62,775 bases of DNA from Bacteroidota bacterium (lineage in GTDB: Bacteria; Bacteroidota; Bacteroidia; Chitinophagales; Chitinophagaceae): the NCBI GenBank assembly GCA_030706685.1, contig JAUZOA010000021.1:1-62775 (forward strand), given 5' to 3'. The position numbers were made by a program, and so were the translations under genes. Each line of letters opens with the position of its first letter. The first letter of the stretch is position 1. Below are positions 15,955 to 25,328 of this stretch, one piece after another. Below the pieces are notes generated by a model. It did not search any database, was not told the DNA's origin, and saw only the letters and a program-made list of their open reading frames with translations.

Positions 15955-18396
15955 ATGCGGTTCTGCCATTTTAGATCGCAATTATTGTCCGCCTTCCTGG
16001 TCTTATGCCCTGGATATTTTGTTGTCAACGCTCAAAACTGTCCCTACAATATTGATTTCGAAACCGGCACTTTTGATGGCTGGACCTGTTATACCGGGTT
16101 TGTTACAGGTAATGGCGTCAATATAATTAATCTTACTCCTTCCGGACCCATTTATGGCCGGCATACCATGTATTCCTCATTCCCGGGGGATGGCGTAGAT
16201 CCTTATGGCGGTTTCCCGGTGAATTGTCCCAATGGCAGTGGCCATTCCATCAGACTGGGAAATAACCAGGGTGGCGGAGAAGCTGAAGGCATTTCTTATG
16301 AATTTACTATTCCCGCCAATCAAAATTATTATACACTTATCTATCATTATGCTGTTGTATTCCAGGATCCGAATCATGAAGAATACCAGCAGCCAAGGAT
16401 GGAAACAGAAATAACCAACGTTACAGATAATACGGTCATCTCCTGCTCTTCTTTCACTTTTATCCCGTATGGGTCTATACTTCCGGGATTTTTCCAGGCA
16501 GCCGATCCGCAGGGCGATACTCCCGTATGGTGTAAAAGCTGGACGGCGGTTTCCATTAATTTAGATGGGAATGCAGGAAAGACGATCAGGCTGTTTTTCA
16601 AAACTGCCGACTGTACATTCAGAAGACATTTTGGATATGCTTACATCGATGTAAACTCCGAATGCAGCGGCACATTTGTAGGCGCGGCTTATTGCCCGGA
16701 TGACACCCTGGTAAACGTGGTGGCGCCTTACGGGTATGAATCTTATACATGGTTCAACAATAATTTTACCCAGGTTCTTGGCACACAGCAAGTATTGACT
16801 TTAAGACCCCCGCCTCCGGCAGGAACAAATATCGCTGTGCAATTATTACCCTATAGCGGGTATGGCTGCCCCGATACGTTGTATGCGCAATTGTTAGATA
16901 CTTTAACTATAACAGCCAATGCCGGCGCAGATGTCATATCCTGCAATCACAATCCTGTACCAATAGGCTCTCTCCCCAAACCCGGAGTAGTATATAAATG
17001 GAGCCCGGCTACCGGGCTAACTGATCCTAACATCGCTAACCCTTATGCGGCGCCTGATATAACAACCAGCTATGTACTTACAGCCAGCCATGATGGCGGA
17101 GGCTGCATTTCAAGAGATACAGTAGTAGTAAAGGCAGGCATTATAGATACTTCAATGCAATTGCTTGGCAAAGCAATGTATTGCATCGGCAGCGGTGACA
17201 GTGCTGTGTTGATGGTCCATCCCACTGACAGTATTCAATGGATAAAAGATAATAGCCCGATCAACGGAGCTCACCAGCCCGGGTACAAAGTGACCCAGAG
17301 TGGAGTTTATTACGCACAATTGTTTAACGAAATAGGTTGCAGTCTTCCTACAACTGAGAAAACTATAACGATAACTTCAATACCTGTCGTGGGCCTTGCA
17401 CCAGGGCTTTCCAATCAATGCCTCGTGGGCAACCGCTTTGTTTTTACCAATGCCAGTACTAATGCTGTAGGTTCTATGCAATATAATTGGATATTAGGCG
17501 ATGGCAACATGGAGACAACCAGGGATGTTGCACATAGCTACACGCAGGCCGGCATATATAATGTAAAACTGGTTGTCAATAGCAGCCCGGTTTGTGCCGA
17601 CAGCACCCAGTTCAACATTACAGTATATCAAAATGCCATCGCCGATTTTACAATTAATCCTACCTGTATTAACCTGCCTGTAATAGCAATCAACCAGACA
17701 GTCGACACCCTGGGATCACGCATTAATTATTTATGGGATTTTGGGAATGGACAGACATCAACGGACCGCAATCCCCCGCCACAAATCTATCCTGTTGCCG
17801 GCAATTATACTTTCAGCCTGTCGGTGAACACGGTTCAATGTCCTGCGCCATTAAATGTTCTGAAACGCAACCTGGTCATTGATAAACCCAGACCTGCGGT
17901 TACCTATCCTGTTCAATATGCAGTGATTGATTATCCGCTTGGCCTGCAGGCAAGACAATTCGGCGTATCGGCTCTCTGGAGTCCCGGCACATTTTTAAGT
18001 ACAACGACAAGTTATACTCCTGTGTTTATGGGGCCTACCGAGCAGAAATATGCCATACAGATCAAAACAATCAGCGGGTGTATTACAGTGGATACGCAGG
18101 TCGTAAAAACAGTTAAAGAAGCCCAGATCTATGTACCCAATGCTTTTACTCCCAATAATGACGGACTCAATGACTATTTGCGGCCCATATTAATGGGTAT
18201 AAAGGAAATTCACTACTTCAGGATATTCAACCGGTGGGGACAATTAGTATATGAAAGAAAAACTGAATTGCCCGGATGGGATGGAACTGTTGGCGGCGTT
18301 CCCCAGGGCCCTCAGGTATATGTATGGATGATTGAAGGGCTTAGTGTAGACAACAGGATCATTGCCCGGAAAGGAACCACTACACTGGTGCGCTAA
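15955..18396 (+). CDS. large secreted PKD-repeat protein with T9SS type B sorting domain
   Basis: An 813-residue secreted protein. The ATG at 15955 starts a signal peptide (MRFCHFRSQLLSAFLVL..., cleaved near VNAQ). A TTG at 15922 is in frame but unlikely. Residues about 30-250 look like a concanavalin-type beta domain (FETGTFDGWTCYTG). Ig/PKD-like repeats follow (GADVISCNHNPVPIGS; YNWILGDGNMETTRDVAHSY; YLWDFGNGQTSTDRNP). The last 90 residues are the gliding-motility C-terminal domain: VPNAFTPNNDGLNDYLRP, IFNRWGQLVYE, GWDGTVGG, ending TTLVR. The product should be exported by Sec and then the type IX system and displayed at the cell surface. Confidence 0.93.
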   Translation: MRFCHFRSQLLSAFLVLCPGYFVVNAQNCPYNIDFETGTFDGWTCYTGFVTGNGVNIINLTPSGPIYGRHTMYSSFPGDGVDPYGGFPVNCPNGSGHSIRLGNNQGGGEAEGISYEFTIPANQNYYTLIYHYAVVFQDPNHEEYQQPRMETEITNVTDNTVISCSSFTFIPYGSILPGFFQAADPQGDTPVWCKSWTAVSINLDGNAGKTIRLFFKTADCTFRRHFGYAYIDVNSECSGTFVGAAYCPDDTLVNVVAPYGYESYTWFNNNFTQVLGTQQVLTLRPPPPAGTNIAVQLLPYSGYGCPDTLYAQLLDTLTITANAGADVISCNHNPVPIGSLPKPGVVYKWSPATGLTDPNIANPYAAPDITTSYVLTASHDGGGCISRDTVVVKAGIIDTSMQLLGKAMYCIGSGDSAVLMVHPTDSIQWIKDNSPINGAHQPGYKVTQSGVYYAQLFNEIGCSLPTTEKTITITSIPVVGLAPGLSNQCLVGNRFVFTNASTNAVGSMQYNWILGDGNMETTRDVAHSYTQAGIYNVKLVVNSSPVCADSTQFNITVYQNAIADFTINPTCINLPVIAINQTVDTLGSRINYLWDFGNGQTSTDRNPPPQIYPVAGNYTFSLSVNTVQCPAPLNVLKRNLVIDKPRPAVTYPVQYAVIDYPLGLQARQFGVSALWSPGTFLSTTTSYTPVFMGPTEQKYAIQIKTISGCITVDTQVVKTVKEAQIYVPNAFTPNNDGLNDYLRPILMGIKEIHYFRIFNRWGQLVYERKTELPGWDGTVGGVPQGPQVYVWMIEGLSVDNRIIARKGTTTLVR

Positions 18397-18443
18397 AATA
18401 CCTTTTGAATACTCTTGCCATTGCCCGTGCAAACCAGTCATTA

Positions 18444-19841
18444 CTACTTCTTTTCTATCAACCTGCTGCTATCCACCAAATATTGGCCAATCAGGTCAGC
18501 TATCTTTTCATACCCTTTTTCAGTAGGATGAGCATCATACCTGAAAAAATAAGCAGATTTATCTTCCAGTTTCCTGAACTCGCGGGTCAATTCAATATAG
18601 GGTGTCGCATTCTTTAAGGCAACAGACCTGTACATGGAATCAATTTTATTGTTGTTTTCATAATAGGAGTTCAAAATGTCATCGGCGCCTATGATTACTT
18701 GATGCCCGGTAAAATAATGAGTAGGCAGGTTGATAAAAACCAGGTCCGAATGGTTGGCCACACAAGTGGATTTGATCGCCTGCAAATCTTTATTCATTCC
18801 CGTTAAAGCAAATTGTGTTGCGGGATCATCCGGGTTGTTGAAGAGAGTAACCCTGCCGGGAAAATTAATATAATAAAAGAGAACACCCGGATTCAGGTCC
18901 CCATTTTGCAGCAGGGTTTTCACGGAGTCATTTAATGTATTGTAACGTGCTAATTGTGTATACGATAAATTGCTGACCATGGAGCGTACCGTGCTTTGCC
19001 AGTTCTTACTTACGGTGACTTCCGGGGGATTGTTTTTTCCGGCCAACGTGAGGATGTTCCTGACTGAATAGAACAGAAAACTCTTAATGGCATAGGTCAT
19101 TTTTCTTATAACAGGTATTGTTTCCTGTTTCCCGGCCGAAACCGGGAAATCCGATTCATATATTTGCGCCAGGTCATCCAACTGAAGTACTCCCAGCAAT
19201 ACAAGATCGGGCTTCAATATGGGAATTATTTTTTCAATATTTTCCTTATAAGAAGAGGTAAACAGTCCGGGGCGCCCGCAATTAATTACTTCAGCATTTT
19301 CAATCCCTCTCGATTTTAAAAATTGCTCCAGTTTTCCGGGCCAGCTATTTTCGCTATTTACACCCCAGCCATATGTCCATGAATCCCCAAAACAAAGAAT
19401 CCTGTATTTGTTTGCTTTATCTTTTTTTATTTCCCTGTCCCTGAGTCCGAAGGAATTGATCTCTGCTACATAATTGAATTCAACAGTCTGGTAACGGATT
19501 CTGCTTCCCGGTTCAAACAATAAGCCGGCTTCTTTAGCTTTATTGATTTTTTTTACGGTTCCGAGTAAGCCGGCCAGCCCGTTTACTAAAACAATAAATG
19601 AAAATAGTATTCCCGCCATACTTATTGAGAACAGGACATTAACCCATTTATTACCAGCCTTGTTTTTAAACACCCGGTACAATGCCCCCATCCCGCAAAC
19701 GAAAGCCAGCCAAAACAGGAAATGAATAAATTTAAATGAATAAATGGCCGTGCCGTTATAAATGAAATAAAAGCTCAGCGGGTTCCAGTAAACAAGCGCC
19801 AGTGCAATAAAAAATAAGCAAATCTTATTTTTTGACCTCAT
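18444..19841 (-). CDS. membrane-anchored SGNH/GDSL-type hydrolase-like protein
   Basis: 465 residues. Three predicted transmembrane helices lie within residues 1-95. An extracytoplasmic SGNH-like domain follows: block I CFGDSWTYGWGV (Ser154), block III-like VINCGRPGLFTSS, and block V DAHPTEKGYEKIA, which supplies the Asp-x-x-His pair (here D-A-H). The family removes or transfers acyl groups on polysaccharides; several membrane SGNH proteins are O-acetyl(trans)esterases. The substrate is unknown and no glycan cluster is adjacent. It converges with the T9SS gene (47-base gap). Confidence 0.75.
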   Translation of the reverse strand: MRSKNKICLFFIALALVYWNPLSFYFIYNGTAIYSFKFIHFLFWLAFVCGMGALYRVFKNKAGNKWVNVLFSISMAGILFSFIVLVNGLAGLLGTVKKINKAKEAGLLFEPGSRIRYQTVEFNYVAEINSFGLRDREIKKDKANKYRILCFGDSWTYGWGVNSENSWPGKLEQFLKSRGIENAEVINCGRPGLFTSSYKENIEKIIPILKPDLVLLGVLQLDDLAQIYESDFPVSAGKQETIPVIRKMTYAIKSFLFYSVRNILTLAGKNNPPEVTVSKNWQSTVRSMVSNLSYTQLARYNTLNDSVKTLLQNGDLNPGVLFYYINFPGRVTLFNNPDDPATQFALTGMNKDLQAIKSTCVANHSDLVFINLPTHYFTGHQVIIGADDILNSYYENNNKIDSMYRSVALKNATPYIELTREFRKLEDKSAYFFRYDAHPTEKGYEKIADLIGQYLVDSSRLIEKK

Positions 19842-19973
19842 GATTAACAGGTTAACTCCAAAAATAAAAGGAGTATCTATATATCGAAGAATCTTGTAAA
19901 ACGATAGCTATGCCATAGCTTTTTTTATGTGATAACAGAAATTGCCGAAATACGGGATAATAGGATATTTTTT

Positions 19974-22130
19974 TTAATGCAGCCATCGTTCAAAGAATTC
20001 CCAGGTACGTAACATCTGATCCATGCGTTGGCGGTTATTGCCGCTGCGGGTAAGCTCATGCGTGGCGCCGGGATGACGTACATATTCAACAGGGCGTCCT
20101 AATACTTTCAGGCTCCGGTAAAGCATCTCGCCTTCTACAAAACCGGTGCGCCGGTCATTATCACCATGAAAAATTATATAAGGCGTAGTAATATTTTCAA
20201 CATAGTTGATCGGCGACTCTCTTTGTAAAACAGCCTTAGTTCCTGCCTCCCAGGGATAACCGCCGAAATAATTTTGCACCAGCCTCCATGCATTGCCTTC
20301 ACCAAAAAACGTGGAGAGGTCATATACGCCCCTTTGCGAACAGGCGGCTTTGAAACGGTGATCATGCCCGATGATCCACGCAACAAGATAACCGGCATAC
20401 GACCCACCCGTCACTAAAAGCCTGGAGGTATCCGCCCATCCTTCCATGACGGTTTTATCCAGGGCTGATAACACATCACTGGCAGGTCCTGTACCCCAGT
20501 TATTAATATTGCTTCTTAAAAAATTTTCACCATAGCCCCCACTGCCACGCGGATTACAATATACCACGCCAAACCCTTTGCCGCAGAAAAACTGGAATTC
20601 ATGCCACATAGACAATTCACCCGGGCCCCACATCGCCGTCGGGCCACCATGAATTTCTAATAACAATGGATATTTTTTCCCCGGCTCAAATCCCACAGGT
20701 TTCATCACCCAGTATTCAATCGTTTGGCCAATATTGTTTTTAAAACTATGCTTTTCCGGTACAGAGATTTGTTTTTGCTGCAACCAACTATCATTCACAC
20801 CAGTCATTTTTTGAACGTTGGCAGCGTTCTCATCAGTCAGGTACAATTCTGAAGGATCAGTAACGGCCGTCTGTACATAGGCAAGTTTCCCGCCCGCCAT
20901 ATCAAAACTTAACAGGCCTGAATTCACATCTGTCAATTGGTTTACCTGTTTTGTTTTTACATCCAGCCGGTATAAAGGCGCTCCTCCATTGCTCTGGGCA
21001 GTGAAATAAATAAACTGGTCATCTTTACTCCATACCATATTACCGACATTCCTGTCAAAAGGAACAATGATCATATCTTTTTCAGTTCCTGTTAAGGGCA
21101 AAAGGGCCAGCGTGGGAACGGATACATAATTGACCTTGCTGAATTCAAAGGCCAGCCATTTTCCATTGTTCGACAATTTTGCATTGTTATAGGACATGCC
21201 TTCTTTGCCCAGCAGCTTGTGAAAGCCACTGCCATCTATACCGGTAATAAATATTTCAGACTCCTGTGAACGGTCAGGATGCTGAAGAGAATCTATATCA
21301 CCGGCTATAATGAATTGCCTGCCATCGGGAGTAAATTCCAGTTCGTTGAAACGGTAGAAGCCATGAGTGAGTGGCACAGGAATAGCATTGGGCTGAACAT
21401 TTACAAGAAAAAAATGATTGAAGCTTATATCAGCAGAAACATCCGATTCGCTCTGGAAATTCAATTTATCTAATACCGTCGCTTTTTTATCATTGGCATT
21501 CATTTCAAGCCAGGCTCTTACCTCGCCGAGTGTACCATCTGGATTGGGTTTAGCAGTTGATGATAGCATTTCTTCATTTTGCTTAAAGCCTGGTTTTTCC
21601 AACCACCAGGCCGGAACCTTCTTTCCGGGATCCAACAAAGAATCGTTCATCAATTCTTTGATCTTTACGGATGATGAAAAAGCGATTTGTTTTCCGTCCG
21701 GGCTCCACTTAGGCGCCGAAGCACCATACCTGGATTTGGTAAGTTGTATCGCTTCACCGCCGTCTAATGATAAAATAAAAATCTGCGGCTTGCCATCCGT
21801 TGTTCTTACAAAGGCTAATTGTTTACCATCAGGACTCCATGCCGGTTGCGATGCCCCATCCTTACTAAACGTTATTTGCCGGGGGACAGCGCCGGTTAGG
21901 GTACTTGTCATCCATACCTGGCTGGTATATTTATATTCCCATTTAGAACTGTCCGATTCGGGTTCGATACCCGTCACCACAAACGCCGCTGCACTGCCGT
22001 CTTCGGTGAGCGTAACACCGCTTATTGTTTTTATCTTCAACATATCGGTTACCAATACCGGCTGCTTGCCAGTTTGCGCATTGCCGATGATTGTTAAAAA
22101 AAGAACAGTCAAAACAAGAAGATAACGCAT
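19974..22130 (-). CDS. S9 family serine peptidase (prolyl oligopeptidase/DPP-IV type)
   Basis: A 718-residue secreted peptidase. The ATG at 22130 opens a signal peptide (MRYLLVLTVLFLTIIGNAQ). An upstream in-frame start at 22223 would run through a mobile repeat, so I reject it. The N-terminal half is a WD40-like beta-propeller (ASQPAWSPDGKQLAFVRT, GASAPKWSPDGKQIAFSS). The C-terminal alpha/beta-hydrolase domain has the GGSYAGY nucleophile elbow (Ser577), the Asp of GDNDRRTG and the His of GATHELTRSG. Expected role: peptide trimming in the periplasm or at the surface. Confidence 0.95.
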   Translation of the reverse strand: MRYLLVLTVLFLTIIGNAQTGKQPVLVTDMLKIKTISGVTLTEDGSAAAFVVTGIEPESDSSKWEYKYTSQVWMTSTLTGAVPRQITFSKDGASQPAWSPDGKQLAFVRTTDGKPQIFILSLDGGEAIQLTKSRYGASAPKWSPDGKQIAFSSSVKIKELMNDSLLDPGKKVPAWWLEKPGFKQNEEMLSSTAKPNPDGTLGEVRAWLEMNANDKKATVLDKLNFQSESDVSADISFNHFFLVNVQPNAIPVPLTHGFYRFNELEFTPDGRQFIIAGDIDSLQHPDRSQESEIFITGIDGSGFHKLLGKEGMSYNNAKLSNNGKWLAFEFSKVNYVSVPTLALLPLTGTEKDMIIVPFDRNVGNMVWSKDDQFIYFTAQSNGGAPLYRLDVKTKQVNQLTDVNSGLLSFDMAGGKLAYVQTAVTDPSELYLTDENAANVQKMTGVNDSWLQQKQISVPEKHSFKNNIGQTIEYWVMKPVGFEPGKKYPLLLEIHGGPTAMWGPGELSMWHEFQFFCGKGFGVVYCNPRGSGGYGENFLRSNINNWGTGPASDVLSALDKTVMEGWADTSRLLVTGGSYAGYLVAWIIGHDHRFKAACSQRGVYDLSTFFGEGNAWRLVQNYFGGYPWEAGTKAVLQRESPINYVENITTPYIIFHGDNDRRTGFVEGEMLYRSLKVLGRPVEYVRHPGATHELTRSGNNRQRMDQMLRTWEFFERWLH

Positions 22131-22204
22131 GGCAGAAAGTTTAAAGGTTTGCGAATAGAGTTTCAATATTACAGCATTACTTCGAAATACAGTTCTAATT
22201 TGAC

Positions 22205-22326
22205 AACAGTGTCTCAGTTTCAATATTTAGGTGGCCTCAGAGGACCGCCGAATAACAGGATAGTTTCTCTGTGACACTCTTTAACTCTGTGGCTCTCTGT
22301 GGCATATTTCAAACTGAGACACTATC
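22205..22326. mobile_element. MITE-like element, copy A, with perfect 8-bp target duplication
   Basis: 122 bases with inverted ends: AACAGTGTCTCAGTTT on the left, and AAACTGAGACACTATC on the right (its complement reads GATAGTGTCTCAGTTT). The identical 8-mer AATTTGAC flanks it on both sides (22197-22204 and 22327-22334), as expected for a target-site duplication. The interior carries phrases such as TCTCTGTGACACTC and CTCTGTGGCTCTCTGTGGC. It has no coding capacity. It lies between the S9 peptidase start and the tRNA gene, so it may influence both promoters. Confidence 0.88.
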
Positions 22327-22376
22327 AATTTGACTATGGCTATTTCTTACTTAAACAATATCTTTACCGCCCCATT

Positions 22377-22449
22377 GCCAACTTAGCTCAGCTGGCAGAG
22401 CATTTCATTCGTAATGAAAGGGTCGTCGGTTCGATTCCGATAGTTGGCT
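22377..22449 (+). tRNA. tRNA-Thr (anticodon CGT)
   Basis: A complete cloverleaf: acceptor GCCAACT/AGTTGGC with discriminator T, D stem GCTC/GAGC, anticodon stem TTTCA/TGAAA with loop TTCGTAA (CGT at 34-36, reads ACG). The variable loop is GGGTC-like, and the T arm is GTCGG-TTCGATT-CCGAT. The 3' CCA is not encoded. It is the only tRNA in the window. Confidence 0.96.
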
Positions 22450-22852
22450 CAAGCGTCGCCCTGGTTGAAGAAGTTCTTTTACTGTTAGTTTTCACCCTGC
22501 CGGAAAAAGTCTGTAGCCATAGCCGTTACAAACAGGAATAGACCCTTTTTCAAGGGATCAGCCAGTCGTCCGCTTATGGACGAATAAAGAGAAAATAGAA
22601 TGTTTTCTGAAATAGTGAGAACCCTGCTTAAAGCTCCCTCCGGAACGCACGATGAATGAAGGATAAACGCAGGATCGTACTGCCTATACACAACCCATAA
22701 GCTACCCGCAGGCTATCGGCGTGCAGGTGGTCTTCAGCGTTTGAGGTGAAAAGACCTTTGGGCTCAGTTCTTTGCCCGGAAGTTTTAAGGAGTTTGTATA
22801 AATGATGATAGCGCCCTGCTTCCATCATGTTGCTTACCTGCAGCCAATTCTT
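22450..22852. other. 403-base intergenic stretch after tRNA-Thr, no gene seen
   Basis: Only short frames without recognisable products occur here. Nothing resembles an integrase or a duplicated tRNA 3' end, so the tRNA is not visibly used as an integration site. Confidence 0.5.
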
Positions 22853-23479
22853 TTACTTTTTCCCATTATAGAACGCACAAACCTTATTCATCAGGCATAT
22901 GTCACACTTAGGTTGGGGCCGGCAGATCTCCCTGCCAAGAAATGACATGGCCATGCCTGCATCCCAGTCTTTTTGCGGAAGCAGATCCATGATCTGTTTT
23001 TCAATCTTCTTCGGATCAGTTCCTGATGCCAGGCCGAGTCTCGGTGCCACGCGAACTACATGCAGGTCTACAATCACTCCTTCAGGAGTGACACCTGATT
23101 CACGAAGAATTACATTCGCTGATTTTCTGCCAATGCCCGGCAATTCGGTAAGTTGATCCAGCGTAAGAGGAATATTGCTATCCTTTTTTATTTTTTGCGC
23201 AATCTCCGCCAGCCATTTTGTTTTATTGGCAAAGTTGCGCACTTTGCCGATGAGGGGATATAAAGTTTCGGGAGTAGCTTTTGCAAGAGCCTGCATATTG
23301 GGAAAAGCTTCAAATAATTTTGGCGCCAGGTTATTAATGTTCCGGTCAGAGTCCTGCGCCGATAAAACTACCATTACTACCAATTGGTAAGTATTTTCAT
23401 AATCCAGAGGGTGTTTTTTGCCTTTGTATTTTTTAAGCAGGGGCTGGATGGCTTTTGTCCAATCGGTTTTGGGAGGCAT
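22853..23479 (-). CDS. nth: endonuclease III-type DNA glycosylase/AP lyase
   Basis: 208 residues, HhH-GPD superfamily. The helix-hairpin-helix LPGIGRKSANVIL carries the catalytic Lys119, and VIVDLHVVRV carries the catalytic Asp138, at the same numbers as in E. coli Nth (K120/D138). The C-terminal 4Fe-4S loop is C-X6-C-X2-C-X5-C (CRPQPKCDICLMNKVC). It repairs oxidised pyrimidines in DNA. An ordinary housekeeping gene, monocistronic. The family is certain; the exact substrate range of this paralogue is not. Confidence 0.92.
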   Translation of the reverse strand: MPPKTDWTKAIQPLLKKYKGKKHPLDYENTYQLVVMVVLSAQDSDRNINNLAPKLFEAFPNMQALAKATPETLYPLIGKVRNFANKTKWLAEIAQKIKKDSNIPLTLDQLTELPGIGRKSANVILRESGVTPEGVIVDLHVVRVAPRLGLASGTDPKKIEKQIMDLLPQKDWDAGMAMSFLGREICRPQPKCDICLMNKVCAFYNGKK

Positions 23480-23542
23480 GATAATAAATTTAAGAAGATA
23501 AATCTACGTAAAATGATCATTCAAATCAGCTCGCCAGTCTTC

Positions 23543-24511
23543 TCAGCCGCTTTTGGTAGCCCGTGAGATAAACCAAATATTCAGGATGACATAAGCCAGC
23601 AGCACGATTTGCGCCGTAATCAAATCAAAACGGCGCGCTTTTTCAGGTTTATTGTTTGAGATAAGTTTCAGCGAATAAGCGTTCCCTGCAATCACTACAA
23701 AGATAAAAAACAGGGTAAGCCCGTGGAGCAGATCAACCAGGGTAAAAGTGGTTGACTCGGGCAATGAAGAGTCAATAATATACTTATTACCGATCACAGC
23801 AAATAATGCGCCGACGCTCAATCCAAAACGGGAATCCATGCCATCAGTATGAATGTAAAAGCAGATATAGGCGATCAGGAAAGCTATGTACATTCCAAGA
23901 AAGATTTTCCAGAATAGCCCGGCAGCATCCCTGGTAATATCCAGTCGTACTATGAATGAACTGTATTCAGTATGAGGCACCGGTATCGTGTTATCTCCAA
24001 AGGCTGTTTCATATTTCTTTATACCTGTCGAGATAGTACACTTTTCAATCGTCCACCCTCTCAGGGTAAACCTGGGATCAAAATGTTGTCCAACAGTATC
24101 CGGCACAAATACAAGATAGCGGGAATCATATTGCGAATTTTCAATCGAAAGTCTTAGACCCTGGTGATCATAAGGGAAATTGGCTATCCTCCACGAATCT
24201 TTCATGACACATTGCAATTTCATTTGTATATAGACCTTTTCACCTGAACTATCCACTGTTGAAAAGGATTTGTCTACCGTCTTTGCCTGCGGCACTTCCA
24301 GGTTTTTAAAAAAATCAAAGTCTTTATTCTTATACTTTAACCACAACCAGAAAGTAATGGTATATTCTTTTTGTTTGAAATCGATATTGTGTATACTGGT
24401 GATATAAATACCCACACTGACAGTATCTTTCTTTATTTCCTGGGCATGGGAATTAACCCCCAGGCCTGTTATACTACAGAGGAAGACAATCAACCACAGG
24501 TTCTTTTTCAT
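23543..24511 (-). CDS. pentameric ligand-gated ion channel (Cys-loop superfamily) homologue
   Basis: 322 residues from the ATG at 24511; the longer frame to 24619 adds a non-signal-like leader. A signal peptide (1-24, ending SHAQ) is followed by a beta-rich extracellular domain. This contains WRIANFPYDHQGLRLSIENS: the Pro-loop FPYDHQ at 112-117 matches the FPFDxQ hallmark, without the two Cys of animal receptors, as in bacterial channels. Four helices follow: M1 about 200-221, M2 about 226-246 (RFGLSVGALFAVIGNKYII), M3 about 258-282 and M4 about 295-315. This is the GLIC/ELIC architecture. Ligand and ion selectivity are unknown. Such genes are often left as hypothetical. Confidence 0.8.
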   Translation of the reverse strand: MKKNLWLIVFLCSITGLGVNSHAQEIKKDTVSVGIYITSIHNIDFKQKEYTITFWLWLKYKNKDFDFFKNLEVPQAKTVDKSFSTVDSSGEKVYIQMKLQCVMKDSWRIANFPYDHQGLRLSIENSQYDSRYLVFVPDTVGQHFDPRFTLRGWTIEKCTISTGIKKYETAFGDNTIPVPHTEYSSFIVRLDITRDAAGLFWKIFLGMYIAFLIAYICFYIHTDGMDSRFGLSVGALFAVIGNKYIIDSSLPESTTFTLVDLLHGLTLFFIFVVIAGNAYSLKLISNNKPEKARRFDLITAQIVLLAYVILNIWFISRATKSG

Positions 24512-24658
24512 TTTTCTGCTTTTGCAGTGGAAAGATAGAGAACTGGTAAAGAAAAAACAAAGATTAGCCGGTATAAGCGGCCTCCTATCCGGGTCTAGTC
24601 CCGGGAATTTATCATTCACTATTATTTTTTATGGGAAAAGCCGCATAGCGATACATTC

Positions 24659-24733
24659 GGTAGTGCATCAGTTTGCCGGGAAGGCGATAAGAAAAAACGA
24701 TTTGCCGATCAAAATATCCCTTCTTCGGTAGTG
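24659..24733. repeat. relic end of MITE-like element, subfamily II (copy E)
   Basis: GGTAGTGCATCAGTTT at 24659 is a good terminal sequence. The text after it (GCCGGGAAGGCGATAAGAAA, then AACGATTTG) matches the interior of copies F and G. No inverted right end follows. Instead TTCGGTAGTG occurs again in the same direction at 24725-24734. I read it as a truncated copy. The rest of the 24512-24914 gap is empty apart from the terminator below. Confidence 0.5.
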
Positions 24734-24851
24734 GCCGGATTTAATTTTACCCTGCCAACGGCGGGGTAAAGAAGTTCTCTGCCATTGATCATCTTAAAGA
24801 TTTTATCGTGAAGAAGATGGTGGTTTTTTGTACTGCTATGATAGCCCGGGC

Positions 24852-24883
24852 AAAAAAAATCTGCGAAACAGGAATTTCGCAGA
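24852..24883 (-). terminator. rho-independent terminator of the RRM gene
   Basis: On the minus strand TCTGCGAAA and TTTCGCAGA form a perfect 9-bp stem around a 6-base loop, followed by eight Ts. It lies 31 bases after the RRM stop codon. Confidence 0.85.
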
Positions 24884-24914
24884 CCGGTAATCAATATAGT
24901 TCAATATTATTGTC

Positions 24915-25184
24915 TTACCACCTTTTGTTGGGAGTACGGGCTTCTCTTTCTTTAGCGATAGAAACCGACAATGCCCTGCCTTCAATTTCCTTGTTGTTAA
25001 GGCCTTTCATGGCTGCCTGTCCTTCGGCTACAACATCCATTTCCACAAAACCAAAGCCGCGGCTCTGACCCGTTTCCCTGTCCGTTATCACTTTAGCAGA
25101 GGTTACATTTCCAAATTGAGAAAACAAAGTTCTTAAGGCTTCCTCATTGGTGTGAAAGCTTAAGTTTGAAACATACATGTTCAT
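24915..25184 (-). CDS. RNA-binding protein, RRM domain
   Basis: 89 residues, a single RRM with RNP2 MYVSNLSF and RNP1 SRGFGFVEM, plus a short basic tail (REARTPNKRW). It matches the small bacterial 'RNA recognition motif' proteins common in Bacteroidota and cyanobacteria, where they act as post-transcriptional regulators and are often cold-induced. A perfect -7 element lies upstream and gives a leader of about 140 bases, which fits leader-based control. A strong terminator follows. Confidence 0.95.
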   Translation of the reverse strand: MNMYVSNLSFHTNEEALRTLFSQFGNVTSAKVITDRETGQSRGFGFVEMDVVAEGQAAMKGLNNKEIEGRALSVSIAKEREARTPNKRW

Positions 25185-25328
25185 AAATCAAAATTTAAAT
25201 TAAAAAATAAAATGCCTGTGACTAAAGTCAGGTACAAAAAGTAGAGAAGGATAAACTATTACTGAGGGGAAGAGTAAGAATTTGAGCGGTCCAATACTGA
25301 ATGTGAGCAGAACTAAAAAATCACAGGG

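Noticed and set aside
21418-22125. 235-codon plus-strand frame inside the S9 peptidase
   Set aside because: It is antisense to a clear catalytic protein and has no recognisable domain.
22130-22223. Upstream start for the S9 peptidase at 22223
   Set aside because: The extra 31 residues cross the end of the mobile element and replace a clean signal peptide starting at 22130.
22197-22334. Naming the responsible transposase family as IS1595
   Set aside because: The 8-base duplication is compatible with several families, and no transposase with these ends is in the window; only a suggestion for search.
22299-22541. 80-codon plus-strand frame across the tRNA
   Set aside because: Its middle (LAQLAEHFIRNERVVGSIPI) is the translated tRNA sequence; the tRNA explains it.
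22377-22852. Integration site at the tRNA 3' end
   Set aside because: No duplicated tRNA end, integrase or foreign block follows.
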